NCBI GenBank assembly: GCA_949361645.1
Contig: OX442416.1
Location: 6,950,362 to 7,014,361, forward strand
Source of the DNA: Spongilla lacustris
Lineage: Eukaryota > Porifera > Demospongiae > Spongillida > Spongillidae
Length of the DNA stretch: 64,000 bases
Reading direction: 5' to 3'
Shown here: positions 1-11,009 of the stretch, piece after piece
Position numbering within the stretch: the first letter of the stretch is position 1
Layout: every line of letters starts with the position of its first letter
Notes under the pieces: model-generated
What the model was told of the DNA's origin: nothing
Database searches by the model: none
The model's input: the letters and a program-made list of their open reading frames with translations, nothing else
Position numbers and translations under genes: made by a program

Positions 1-2690
1 TTAGACACACCACTTTAATAGTAGAGAAAAATTTGTTAGTGACCGTTTGTTAAGAAACAAAATGTACGTGCTGTGCATGCCTTGCAATCAGATCAAATTG
101 TGATATCTATATGGTCATCATATCAACGTTAACCACACCCTGCCAAATCAATTTAGTGAATTTGGTTTGACACTACGTGCATTAAGCTATTAATGGTAAT
201 AAAAAAAGTTATACCCAGCTGTAAAGTTAGCTCAACTGTTCACAGCACGTACTGCATGTTGTAGGAAAGTATTTATATTACGGTATTGTGTACCCTTACA
301 ATTCAACCATTCCTTTAAATGATTGTACATGTAGAAGTTGTTGAATATTTGCAATGTCCTGGACCTAATTAAAAAGTTCATGTATACCCCGTGTATTTGG
401 GGGTACAGGACTAGCACCATCTTTCGCTTCATACTGTAGAAGGATGTTTATTACCATGGAATCATTAAAAAATTATAATAAGGTAAAACCACAAAAAAAT
501 CATAGCATGGCAAGGCACATATTGTTTCACTGTTTCATATTTACCTCCTGTATTTAGGGATTGATGCGCGAATGGATTCATGTAAAAATAAATACTGTAC
601 ACACATAAATTTGGTATTCCTCAGTGAAGACTTCACAATTACATGTATCACGACAAAGGATTACCTCAGAGCTCTGAGAGGCATGCATGGATGTAGCTAC
701 ATGTACATCCATCTTAAAAAGACCTATGGTGTACATGTAAAATTTTCTACCATACACAGTTTATATCAATGTTTAATTTTGTCAATCCAATTTAGACCCA
801 AGGTATTTGAAGTTTCCTTGACTCATCTTTGCAATCCAGGACATCTACTGTACATGTATGGAACCCAAAATTATGTAATCCATTCCATATCGCTAGTAGT
901 ACTTCCAGTGTCTAGCTGTGCTACTTGACACTGCACTTGAATGTTGGGAGCCTGAAGCACAGGCAAACCTTAAACCTTGCTTGGCTTGCTGCATGCCTTG
1001 CAATCAGATCAAATTGTTGCATGTCCCAGGCAGATTCTCAATGTGACAACTTTTTTGCTCGTTTCTCTGCCAAACTGTACTGAAAATCACCTTTGCCGGT
1101 ACCAGAGCAGAAACACATGCATGTGTGTACAATGTGGATGGGTAGTGTGTATACATGTACATGTAGTGACTGATAGGGACACCCCAATCAAATTTATGCT
1201 CCAGTAGCATAGCGAGGGATGGGGACAGGGGGGGGGGGGGGGGGGAGGGGGGCATACATGTATGTCCCCGAGCGCAGGGATGAGGAGGTGCAAAATAGAC
1301 CAGAGATAATTATAGTTTTTACAATTTATGGGTCTTGGGTCTTGACTTACATGTGCACGCAACTTTTTAATTCTTTTCTAGTCAAGGACTATACGGGTAT
1401 ATATACATGTACTAATGCCGTATTTGGCAGAATGCGATGGAGACCCCACACACACATACACACACCCCTCTGTATTTCTATTTGGTTAAACTAGCCACTA
1501 GTAAACGTGAGGGCCCCCACCCCCCTCCCCATATCAGTATCCTTGGGCCAGGGTGGGTGCCATTACCTTGCTCAACTACCACACTATTTGCCACTGTTAT
1601 GCACATCTAACAATCATCATCATTTTTGAATCCTGATATGAATGCACATTGTTTCTGCACTCTTCACACTGTAGGAGCTAGCCACGGCAAGTGGTGATGT
1701 TGGCAATAGTGCAAGTGTCATGGATTCAAATGCCTATCCACTGATAGTGTTGTGCAAGAGTATGGTGCACTCCAAAGACCCTGCTCCCCCATAGTACTGT
1801 CTCAGTGTCGTCCATTCTCGGAATGACTGCTCACACGCTTTTTTTGTTTCTACCAGGGGTGGTTTGCAATTATTGTTTTCCGCACCTTCATGGGTTTGCT
1901 GCTGTGGTGTTGTTCATCCATCCTGTTATGGTATTGTTGTGTGGGCATGCTCTGATATTCACTGTATAAACACATGCTTGAGCATGGGACAAGGGTAAGA
2001 AGTTAAGATAGCGATAACTTGAAATGTTCAATCAGTACATGTACATGTGCATGGTTCAAGACACACATCACATGGGATATATTCAACACCATGGGAAGGC
2101 CATACAAGGTTTTTGTTTTTATAAAGTTGAGAAAGGTACACATGTAGAAGTGCATGGACAATGATATGTTTGGATAACCTGAGGACTGGCTGGAAATAAG
2201 CTCGGACTGTATGCACGAAACTTGAAAAGGCTATTATTTCTCTCAATACATGTATGTAGCTTATATGAGAGGGGCCAGAGCAAATGGGATGGTGAGGGAG
2301 GGGCATTTGACACTGGATTATTGCTAAGCATGCACGTTAAGCGTTTTAGTTTCTAGCAAAAACAGTACATTAACATGAAGACAGTTTTAGGGAGGGAGCC
2401 ACCTATATATGGTAATGAGCATAATATTGATTTGACTTAATTTCAGTGTACATGTATAGAAACCTCTATTAGTGCTACACTATACATGTACATGTCCACA
2501 GATAAGACACTAACAGTATGGACATACAGGTACGTCGAAAGTGTGCACATGCATGCATGCGTACTTCACCTTTTTTGCTTTTGAACCATGCACTACTCCA
2601 TACCAGAAAACTCAGTGGCTGTGAAAATATATATGTAATGTATACTTCATTTATGTACTATAGTGTGTAGTATAACCGATTATACGCGGA
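1..2690. other. No gene recognised; AT-rich spacer
   Basis: I see no exon with both splice signals and family resemblance here. The longest open frame (572-928, plus) is 118 codons with no recognisable motif and no partner exons. The stretch is rich in the palindrome TACATGTA. A 27-bp direct repeat (GCATGCCTTGCAATCAGATC and the next 7 bases) occurs at 75-101 and again at 991-1017. A run of G lies near 1229-1245. Confidence 0.5.
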
Positions 2691-2897
2691 AGACTGTACT
2701 ATACAAGAAGCGCCATTCACAGTCGGTGGTTCGTTCGGTTCTGAAACTAGCAAAGCGGTATTCACCAGTCCCTTACACTGTTCATTTTATTGTCGAACGA
2801 GTGGGCTTGATATTGTGGGTTTCTTGCTAAACTGTGGACAAGGTAAACAATGAATGCAAATGAATAACATTCCAATGATAATATAATTTGTTAGAGA

Positions 2898-3043
2898 ATG
2901 ACAATGCGCTCGCGCAGGATGGACCGTGAAGAGATCTTGGAACTTTTAGATAAGGATGACGATGTCCTCGAGAGCTTTTGTAGCGAGCCTGACGAGCTTG
3001 ATGAAACTGTTATGTCAGGGAGCGATGATGAATTCAGGGAGCG
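2898..3043 (+). pseudogene. Acidic N-terminal fragment, possibly piggyBac-transposase-derived, frameshifted
   Basis: From the ATG at 2898 the frame gives a short basic start (MTMRSRRMDREEILELLD) and then a very acidic stretch with an SGSDDEF motif, ending at a TGA at 3041-3043. A 19-bp perfect tandem duplication (3016-3034 and 3035-3053) causes the stop. After the second copy the downstream frame resumes as SDDEFSDLEQEDEEG, so a single unduplicated copy would have read straight through. Acidic starts of this kind are common in piggyBac-derived transposases, but no DDD catalytic domain is visible downstream, where the sequence turns into simple repeats. Other acidic nuclear proteins are possible. 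Confidence 0.35.
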
Positions 3044-3473
3044 ATGATGAATTCAGCGACCTTGAACAGGAAGATGAGGAAGGAATTACAAGTACATACA
3101 GTGTAATGCAGTACCCGTATCATACAATACATGATCTGCACAAAGGACACACAATGGCAGTGCAAAGGATGTTCGGTGTAGCTGTGTTTTACTGGTACAA
3201 GTAATGACTGTTTGAACAAGTGGCACAAACAACACAGCAACAAAGGTGTACATGACTATGTGTTTATCTGACATGAAAGGTTATGGCTAATTGTCAACTT
3301 TAAAAAAAGAAAAATGCTCAGTATGTGTGTGAGGGATTGTGCATACAAAGGGGTGGTATGAACAAGGGGTATATGTAGAGAGGGTGTGGGTATGTATAAG
3401 GGATGTGTGTAGAGGGTGTACAAGGGGTGTGTGAGGGAGTGTGTGTACAAGGTGTAGTGTGTTTACAAGTGGT

Positions 3474-3760
3474 GTGTGTACAAGGGGTCTGTGTGAGGGA
3501 GTGTGTGTACAAGGGGTCTGTGTGAGGGAGTGTGTGTACAAGGGGTCTGTGTGAGGGAGTGTGTGTACAAGGGGTCTGTGTGAGGGAGTGTGTGTACAAG
3601 GGGTCTGTGTGAGGGAGTGTGTGTACAAGGGGTCTGTGTGAGGGAGTGTGTGTACAAGGGGTCTGTGTGAGGGAGTGTGTGTACAAGGGGTCTGTGTGAG
3701 GGAGTGTGTGTACAAGGGGTCTGTGTGAGGGAGTGTGTGTACAAGGGGTATTGAGGGAGT
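3474..3760. repeat. 29-bp minisatellite, about ten copies
   Basis: The unit GTGTGTACAAGGGGTCTGTG plus TGAGGGAGT (29 bp) repeats head to tail with almost no change. The CAAGGGG landmark falls at 3481, 3510, 3539, 3568, 3597, 3626, 3655, 3684, 3713 and 3742. Degenerate relatives of the unit flank it on both sides (3320-3470 and 3760-3870). Long open frames across it on the minus strand are products of the repeat, not a gene. Confidence 0.95.
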
Positions 3761-3867
3761 TTGTATAGAGAGGGTGTATGTAGAGGGTATGCGAGGGAGT
3801 GTGTACAAGGTGTAGTGTGTTTACAAAAGGTGTGTTGAGAGGGTGTGTGAGAGGTGTGCATAGAGGG

Positions 3868-4085
3868 TAGGTGTGTGAGGAGTATAGTAACGTGGGTGGT
3901 GTGCATTGCACTGTGTAGAATGGCAAGAGTGTGACAAGGAGAGCAAATAGTATGTGTGTAGATTAGATGTGTGTGATATGGGAGTGTGTGCAGTGGGTGG
4001 ATGTGTACATGCAGTGAGGGGATTGCAATTGGCAGGTGGGTGTGCTGTGGAGTGTGAGTATGACAAGGAGTTGCAGTGCATATGA
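3868..4085. repeat. Arm of a dispersed/inverted repeat (left)
   Basis: The segment 3868-4008 recurs as its reverse complement at 5300-5440; both share a block with GGGTGGTGTGCATTGCACTG. The adjoining piece 4016-4085, with GGGGATTGCAATTGGCAGGT, recurs in direct orientation at 6126-6190. The region is therefore a rearranged family of the same low-complexity unit in both orientations. Confidence 0.8.
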
Positions 4086-4449
4086 TAAGGTTTCAGGTTT
4101 GTCCTTACACACTGTCAGACCATTACCTAAGTTGACCTGTCATGTTTCCGAATTGACCGGACATTGAATGTACCTTAATTTTTGCACTTGGTGTTTGTAT
4201 ACATTGTTATCCAGTAGCATTGCGTGCGCGCACATATTAGTAGCAGCATGATCTTTGAAAGATGCAGATCTCAGGTTTGTTTTTGAATGCTGCGTTGAAA
4301 TTTATTCGTCCACGCAGTGTTTCTTCAAATCGAATGCACACAGAATACTTTAGCGATGTGACTATAGTACGATCTGATTTGCTAGTATCGAATGTTAGTC
4401 ACGAACATGTAGATGTATCAACCCGGGGGGGCGGGGGGGGGAGGGGAAA

Positions 4450-4806
4450 ACGACGCAATCATGCATGAAAAACGGCCATAAACGCGTCAAATCGCGCGGT
4501 CTTCAAAATGCTGTATCTCCTTGATTGTGCAATAGAGTAGAGTCGCATTTTGCGTATTTACAAAGCGGTCGTGTGTCTATATATGTAGAAGTCCAAAGAC
4601 GGTTTAATTTGCAGTGCATTGCTCTGAATTTTACTACAATGTGAATATCTTCGGAACGATGCATCGCAAATTACACCATCTTTGGACTTCTATACACACA
4701 GGACCACTTTGTTAATACGCAAAATGCTATTGCACACTCAATGAGATACGTTTTGAAGACCGCGCGATTTGACGCGTTTAAGGCCATTTTTCGCGCACGA
4801 TTGTGT
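4450..4806. mobile_element. Foldback (long inverted repeat) element of about 357 bp
   Basis: The left arm (ACGCAATCATGCATGAAAAA, then the block AAACGCGTCAAATCGCGCGG and GTCTTCAAAA) is repeated in reverse complement at the right end. The two arms are about 150 bp each and carry matched motifs such as AGAAGTCCAAAGA and CGCAAAATGC. There is no coding capacity. This is the architecture of a foldback MITE. No target-site duplication is clear, so the exact ends are uncertain by a few bases. Confidence 0.8.
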
Positions 4807-5010
4807 CCATGGGAAGGATCTTTTCGCTGTCCAAAGCCCACTTTATAACACTAAATTTAACGGGCTGAACAGGTGCTTTGCCGCTATCTCCAGTCACATA
4901 AAAAGCAGTCTGGACATTCTTACCGCGCATACGCAAAATTGATCTGACACTTAGCAAAATTGATCGGAAAACGTCCGTTGTCCGACTGTTATCATGTGCA
5001 CTGGAGTCGG
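4790..5010 (-). pseudogene. Possible coding fragment, unrecognised
   Basis: On the minus strand a frame reads through about 70 codons of ordinary amino-acid composition, including GKNVQTAFYVTGDSG and SVIKWALDSEKILPMD, unlike the His/Thr/Pro-rich frames of the flanking simple repeats. It runs straight into the end of the foldback element, which may have interrupted it. A GTAAGA at its middle could be a splice donor. I do not recognise the family, and it could be chance reading. Confidence 0.25.
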
Positions 5011-5039
5011 AGTGATAGAAAGTGCAATGGCTGGTGTGT

Positions 5040-6125
5040 ACAAGGTTGTGTAAGGGAGTATACGTGTGTACAAGGGGTGTGTAGAGTGTTTCCAAATGGT
5101 GTGTAGAGTGTTTCCAAGGGGTGTGTGAGGGAGTGTGTACAAGGAGTGTGTGTGAGGGAGTAAGGCGTTTCCGAGGTTGTGTGTGAGGGAGTGTGTGTAG
5201 AGGGTGTATGTGTGTGTGTGTGTGAGGGAGTGTACACATAAGTGGTGTGTGAGGGATTGTGTAGAGGGTGCACAGCATGCCTACCCCCACACCCCTTGTA
5301 CACATCCACCCACTGCACACACTCCCATATCACACACATCTAATCTACACACATACTATTTGCTCTCCTTGTCACACTCTTGCCATTCTACACAGTGCAA
5401 TGCACACCACCCACTTTACTTTACTCCTCACACACCTACATGTACCCTCTATGTGCACCACTCACATCCCTTGTACACACCCTATCAACACACCCCCTCT
5501 ACACACATCCTTACACATCCCCCTCATATACCCTACACACTCCCTCACACATACCTCTACACACACACACTCTCACACACACTCTCCCTATACACACCCC
5601 TCAGAAAAACCCTCTCTACACGCTACACACACTCCCTCACACACCACTTCTAAACACACTATACCTTTGTACACGCTCCCTCACACACCCTCACACACAC
5701 ACACACTACACATTCCCTCACACTACACATTTCCTCACACCCTTTACATACACCCTCTCTCACATACACCCTCTCTATACACACCTCACACACCCCTCGG
5801 AAACATCCTCTCTACATACACTCCCTCACACACACTCCTTGTACACACACCACTTGTAAACACACTACACATTTGTACACACTCACTCTCTACACACACC
5901 ACCATCACATGCACTAAGCAATCCCTCATACTCACTCATTGTGTGCACACTCCCTCTCACACATACTACGCACTCGCTCACACACCCTCTACACAATCCG
6001 TCACACACACCCCTTGTACACACACCACTTGTAAACACACAATACACTTTGTACACACTCCCTCACACACCCTCTACACACACCCTCACACACTACACAT
6101 TTCCACACACTACACACTCCCTCAC
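5040..6125. repeat. CACACTCCCTCACACA-type low-complexity array
   Basis: About 1.1 kb built from imperfect CA/CT-rich units with recurring CTCCCTCACACAC, TTGTACACAC and CCTCTACACACAC words. The first 240 bases run in the opposite sense (GTGTGAGGGAGTGTG), so the array switches orientation near 5270. Long open frames on either strand give only His/Thr/Pro/Ser-rich peptides and are not genes. Confidence 0.9.
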
Positions 6126-6249
6126 AAGGGGATTGCAATTGGCAGGTGGGTATGCAGTGGAGTGTGAGTATGGCAAGGAGTTGGATTGATAAAGAGTGCA
6201 CAATGGGTGGTGTGTACAAGGGTATATATGACAAGGGATGTGCATGCAC

Positions 6250-7700
6250 ATGATAGAAGAATCAATGAAGTGTGTGTGTGTGTGTGCAAGGGTTCCACAC
6301 CTTCACATCACTATGTGTAGGTGCTGTAGTGTGCCAGAGTTCACACAGGGTGCTAACAAGTGGAATACATGGGGACTGCAGGGTGGTAGATGTGTGTGCA
6401 TTGGGATGGATGTGACAAGAGATTGTATTACAGTGGGTCTGTACAAGGGGAAGGGTGTGACAAAGATATGTCTAGAATGGGTGTGTCGTTATGGAGTGCG
6501 TGCATTGGGTGGTGTGTGTACAAGGCAAATGGGTGACAAGGGGAGTGTGTGGGCAGGTGATAGTGTGGGTGCATAGTGGTACCACTGTATGAAGAGAGTG
6601 AGAGTACATGTAGCAGACACGTACACCAAATAGATATGCTTTTATCATGCCACAAAGGTACCAAACAAACAAACAATACATGTGTAAGTTTATAGCTAAA
6701 TAGCTAACGATCAGGAAGATATGAACGGACGGGCTATAAATAGAATACATGGCTGTGTTTGCAACAACATCCCCCCCCCCCCCCCCCCCCCCTTCCCTTC
6801 TAAATAGCCTATATTGACTGAAGAAAGTCGTCATTGTACCCAACAAAGACATCGCATATGTTTACAACGTACCTCAAACACTAAGAGACGAAGTACTAGT
6901 ACCGTTATGTTCAGATTCGTTTCTCACCATCGCACGCTCGAACATGAACATGAATAGATCGCGCCCATCCATACGCAAGGGAAGATAGTTCATCCAGTCA
7001 GCATTGTCTGCAATGACTACCATGTACCATAACCACACCTCAAAAAACGATAATTTGTTGAAAACAATTCCGCGTTACGTATATCCGTATATACGCGTGC
7101 GCAAATTTAATTTAGCGTATAATCGGATAATTCTAGTATTAAAATATTCAGCTTATTATGTGGCAATGGAGTGTGCACATTTGTATACACAATTTAAAAC
7201 GACAAGGCCCAGACACTGCCAGTCCTAGGGTCACCTTTGTCTAATCATGAACGGGTACAACCTAGCGCTGCCATTGTTAACACCAGCAGAACATTCATCA
7301 CTATGCTTACTCAGCTGGGGAGTGCCTGGGGATAATGGGATTCTTTAACACTAGTACTCCAATTGGTAACCAAGCCATGGTTCTTTTACAGCTCCCGTCT
7401 GAACCCTAGCCTGGCCGGCGCCTGTCTGTTCTGTTGACTGTAAATGGCACGTGCGCACGCACTTATATCATAGAATCAGCCCCGGCGTGATTTTTAACGT
7501 GGTCAGCCTAGTTGCTTATAAATTACATGTTGCATGCATTTACCGAAGAACAGTTGTACCTAATTATAACACAGAAATGTATGTTAACACGAATTGATCG
7601 TGAATGGTCATATATAATTATGTTCCTTTCTTTTTTGATACGCAACTGTACTAAAACTTACAAAAAGTGCATGTATTACGCGTTACACGTGTGTATTATG
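6250..7700. other. No gene recognised; spacer with poly-C tract
   Basis: A continuation of GTGTG-rich sequence to about 6600, a C run at 6771-6792, then ordinary AT-rich DNA. No exon-like frame or repeat element can be supported. Confidence 0.5.
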
Positions 7701-7715
7701 CCATATATGGATTCA

Positions 7716-8036
7716 GGGGCGTACGCAGGATTTTATAAAGGGGAGTTACGGCAGCGCGGTTATAGCGCGGGGGGGGGGGTCCCCTTGCGTAATATACGAG
7801 CGGGGGGGGGGGGGGGGGGGGGGGGGGGGGTCCCCTTGCGTTTGGCCAAATATACGAGCTGGAGACCCTTGCGTTTCGCCACATGCGAGCCTCCGGAGTT
7901 AAGGTCCCTCCCACGGTGCCATTCAATTTATCCTTTGCTACAGTTTACATCTTTACCTTGCGCACATATTAAAGTTTCAGAGCCAAAAGTTTTGCCAAAA
8001 GGGGGGTTCGTCCGATCGAACCCCCCTTGAACCTCC
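7716..8036. mobile_element. Dispersed-repeat relic with GGGGCGTACGCAGGATTTTA end
   Basis: The stretch starts with CAGGGGCGTACGCAGGATTT and ends in a palindrome (GGGGGGTTCGTCCGATCGAACCCCCC, 8001-8026). It includes a G tract of about 30 (7801-7830). Ends of the form CAGGGGCGTACGCAGG are common in non-autonomous DNA transposons of marine invertebrates. The opposite end is degenerate, so element borders and superfamily are not fixed. Confidence 0.45.
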
Positions 8037-8101
8037 CCTGCGTTCGTTTTCCAATTCGCAATAATTACCATAATCATTAATAATTTCTGGCAACAACCGT
8101 G

Positions 8102-8193
8102 GTTTCGTACCCAGACCCATATGACGTAGCGATGATCGTATGCCATATGATCATCGTTGGTCGGTTACGTACATTTGCGTCTGGGTACGAGAC
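8102..8193. mobile_element. Palindromic mini-element (about 92 bp hairpin)
   Basis: The ends GTTTCGTACCCAGAC and GTCTGGGTACGAGAC are inverted repeats (14 of 15 match). The core CGATGATC...GATCATCG is a second nested inverted repeat, so nearly the whole stretch can fold on itself. It is probably a very small foldback element. Confidence 0.6.
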
Positions 8194-8239
8194 TACTAAA
8201 ACCGGTCCGGCCATGACCGGACGGCCGGACTGGATGCTA

Positions 8240-9730
8240 CGGCCCTGAAGCTGCTTCGTTTCGACACCGCTAAATCAGCCAGTTATTCGGTTTTAAGAAT
8301 TGTAATTCATTAACTTCAATGGGCGTGGCTTTAATTTTATAATGTTATACCATGTATATCTTTCTATACTTCGTGATGATGCCATGTATCTGCTACACAA
8401 AGAAAAGCACAGGCACTGACAGAGACACAATATGATGTTTTCTGTGACGAAACGCGGAGATAATTAGAAATGATCCGCGTTTCGGCACGTGACATATTTG
8501 GTATAATAAACTTATATAGGGATAGCCTACCAAGGGCCGAAACTGACTCAGTTGTGACTTGCCGTAATACGAGCGATACAGGAGACGATTACGGACAGTA
8601 ATATACCTGAAACATAGGCCAAAACAGATCCTCTTAACGAGTTGGTTATACAACTTCCGATACCGTTGGTCCGTTGCTTTCAATTGATTTTGCTGTGGCC
8701 GGGTTACGTTCGGCTATTCTAGCTTGTCTACATCACCCAAGAATAAAAGCACATTCAGCTAGAGAGAGAGCTTACAGATGTTTCAAACAGACACGTTTGA
8801 TGGAATTGCCGCCTATTTGGAAACACTTTTTCTGTGTCATTGGTCTGCAGTCGGATCATCAATCGCACTTACAAGGCATTTGTTCAATCAGCTACTACAC
8901 AACTTTAAGTACTATAAGTGCATTCCCTACAACTGATCATTGTAACTGCGTAGATGTGTCTAAGTGCTATCTAGCTTGCACTGACCGTGCAAGAGATGTA
9001 CCGAAACATATATCGGTCCAGGGACGATTTAATGAAAATAACCCGCACAACTATAACTTCTATAAGACATTTGCATAACGTTGGTCCACCTTTGGCTGTA
9101 TGCGTTCCACAGAACAACTCTTTCTGAACATTGAAAAACTAATTTGGACTTTGTTGCATGTGTCTAACTCACACACTATGTTCCGAAACACGATGGGTCC
9201 GCGACCTGTTCACCAGGCAGTTGTACCCACATGCATGCTAAAGCCCCTTACAACGGCTACACGTTCGTTCCACAGAGGGAATAGCATAATGCTTTGCTTT
9301 TAGAAATGAATGGTTGGAAGCATCTCTAAGTTGAGATATATGTTCCGAAGAGGCGGAAATGATAGATACGGTACCTACGTAGAGTGCTTAGTGAATTGCA
9401 TGAACAATAGTCACTAACCTGGAAAGCAAGATCAGTGGGAGTACGAAGAATGCCTAAGATCTCGATTTTTCTCTTAAACAGCAGTGAAAATAGGGGGGAA
9501 AGCGTAATCTACAAAAGGGTTAACCGAAACACAGTTCACTTCAAAGGGTCCGCCGCCTACAATTGACAATTCAATGGATCACGTGACGCGTTTCGTATCC
9601 AGGTATTCTTCAATCTATGGTGCTACACAAAGACAATGCAAGCACAGACACTGCGCAAGCAGAGACACTCTGAGTGACTGTGGGACACTACAAAGACGCC
9701 AAACGGTAGTTCTTTATGCCGGCGCCTAGC
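8240..9730. other. No gene recognised; repeated CTGCTACACAAAGA words
   Basis: The longest open frame (8674-9078, plus, 134 codons) has no family signature. The blocks near 8389-8420 and 9620-9680 share GCTACACAAAGA, GCACAG and CAGAGACAC in the same order, which suggests pieces of one repeat family (see 9731-9871). Confidence 0.4.
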
Positions 9731-9871
9731 TAGTTCATCTTGATAACTGAAGTGTCTGCTACACAAAGACAAACATTCGTGATGAATTTTTATGCTTAAT
9801 TCTCATAATCATTATGACTATAATTGTATTTGTGTAGCAGGCACATCAAAAAAGCAAGATGAAGTACAAAG
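9731..9871. mobile_element. Foldback element of the CTGCTACACAAA family
   Basis: The left arm (TTCATCTT...CTGCTACACAAAGACAA) and right arm (TTGTATTTGTGTAGCAG...AAGATGAA) are imperfect inverted repeats of about 45 bp around an AT-rich middle. Related ends lie at 8389 and 9620 (direct) and about 9910 (inverted), so this is one of several pieces of a small family. Confidence 0.55.
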
Positions 9872-10594
9872 GCATATAGTATGCATGATGTCTTTGAAAT
9901 GTCCCACAGTTGTGTAGCAGCTAGAATGCACATAAGCATAAACTACTTCATACTCAGTGTCACATAGATATGGAACAAAATATGCATATATTTTATAATC
10001 TGTTTAGAGCAAATCATTCATCATAGCCTGTATCGTTTATTGGTTTAGAATTTATTTGCCAGCTAAATATTTATTGCTATAAGAATAAAAATGTAGTATA
10101 TGTACGTACATTGTCATTGGTTTGGAATTTACAGTATATCTACAATCCCCCGAAGTGTATACCTTTTTGCACTGTACACTAGTGTTTGTCTCTTGTAGTA
10201 TAGGCACATGACATTCATCACGAAGTAGCGAGATAGTAGCTCGTTGCTGTATTTCTTGTAGCCACGTGCACGCACACGGAAGTTTATAATTCATGCATAA
10301 CTGGGGCGGTGTCATACGACAAGAAACAAAGCAGCTTTATCGTTAGGAGGGCGACCCGGTGTCTTTGTTGATGTCAATGAATTAATTAAGTTCTATCGTG
10401 GGGCTGGGTGTCTTTTTGTGGGCTTTATCGAAAATTTCTATATCTCGTATGGACAGCGTGCATGCAGAGACATATATGTACGAGTTTAGTACTGCTGATT
10501 TCCATATTCAGTTGCTAGGTTTTTATGGAGTACTTGGCATATTAATATGCAATTACACCTCACTGTTTTCTGTAATAGCAAAATCAAGTCGCTA

Positions 10595-11007
10595 TAGACC
10601 CTTTTCATCGCGTGATCTAGTTTCATTAAAAATGATGTTTATCGTTACGGACGCCATGATGGTGCACAGCTGGTCTAAGAAAAGATGACTGGAAAACTAT
10701 ATAAACAAAGTGTTTGGACCAAATCCACTGGGATTTCAACGTGGTCATTGTAATGCGCTCCCTGGAGATCGCAGCAATGTATCCATCCCTACGCTTCGTG
10801 CTCATTTTTTTTTAATCCCTAGGACCTTTCTTGACTTGCTCACACAAATAATTCGGTAGAACGAAGCATCTTTCTTGCGCCCGGAACGATTGAAACAACC
10901 TAGTACTACGCACAATACCATGGCTACCTGTGCACCATCATGGCGGCTGATAGGCAGCTATTTTATTATAATTCACATGACTTGTGACGTCACATGAAAG
11001 GGGTCTA
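10595..11007. mobile_element. Non-autonomous element with TAGACCCCTTTCAT-type inverted ends
   Basis: The left end, TAGACCCTTTTCATCGCGTG, and the reverse complement of the right end, TAGACCCCTTTCATGTGACG, match. Further in, both arms contain GCCATGATGGTGCACAG. The arms are about 80 bp and diverged. The open frame that crosses the left arm (10398-10688) is therefore probably not a gene. Confidence 0.65.
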
Positions 11008-11009
11008 TT

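Noticed and set aside
572..928. 118-codon plus-strand frame
   Set aside because: No motif, no signal peptide, no partner exon; within chance for this amount of sequence.
3287..3926. Long minus-strand open frames (173 and 202 codons) rich in His, Thr and Pro
   Set aside because: They are three-frame readings of the 29-bp minisatellite and its relatives; all frames are open because the repeat lacks stops.
5204..6189. Plus-strand open frame of 299 codons
   Set aside because: It is the reading of a CACACTCC-type array with His/Thr/Pro/Ser-rich product, no start context, splice partners or domain.
8674..9078. 134-codon plus-strand frame
   Set aside because: Ordinary composition but no recognisable domain, and it lies between pieces of small repeats. 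Could be a decayed element ORF; not supportable.
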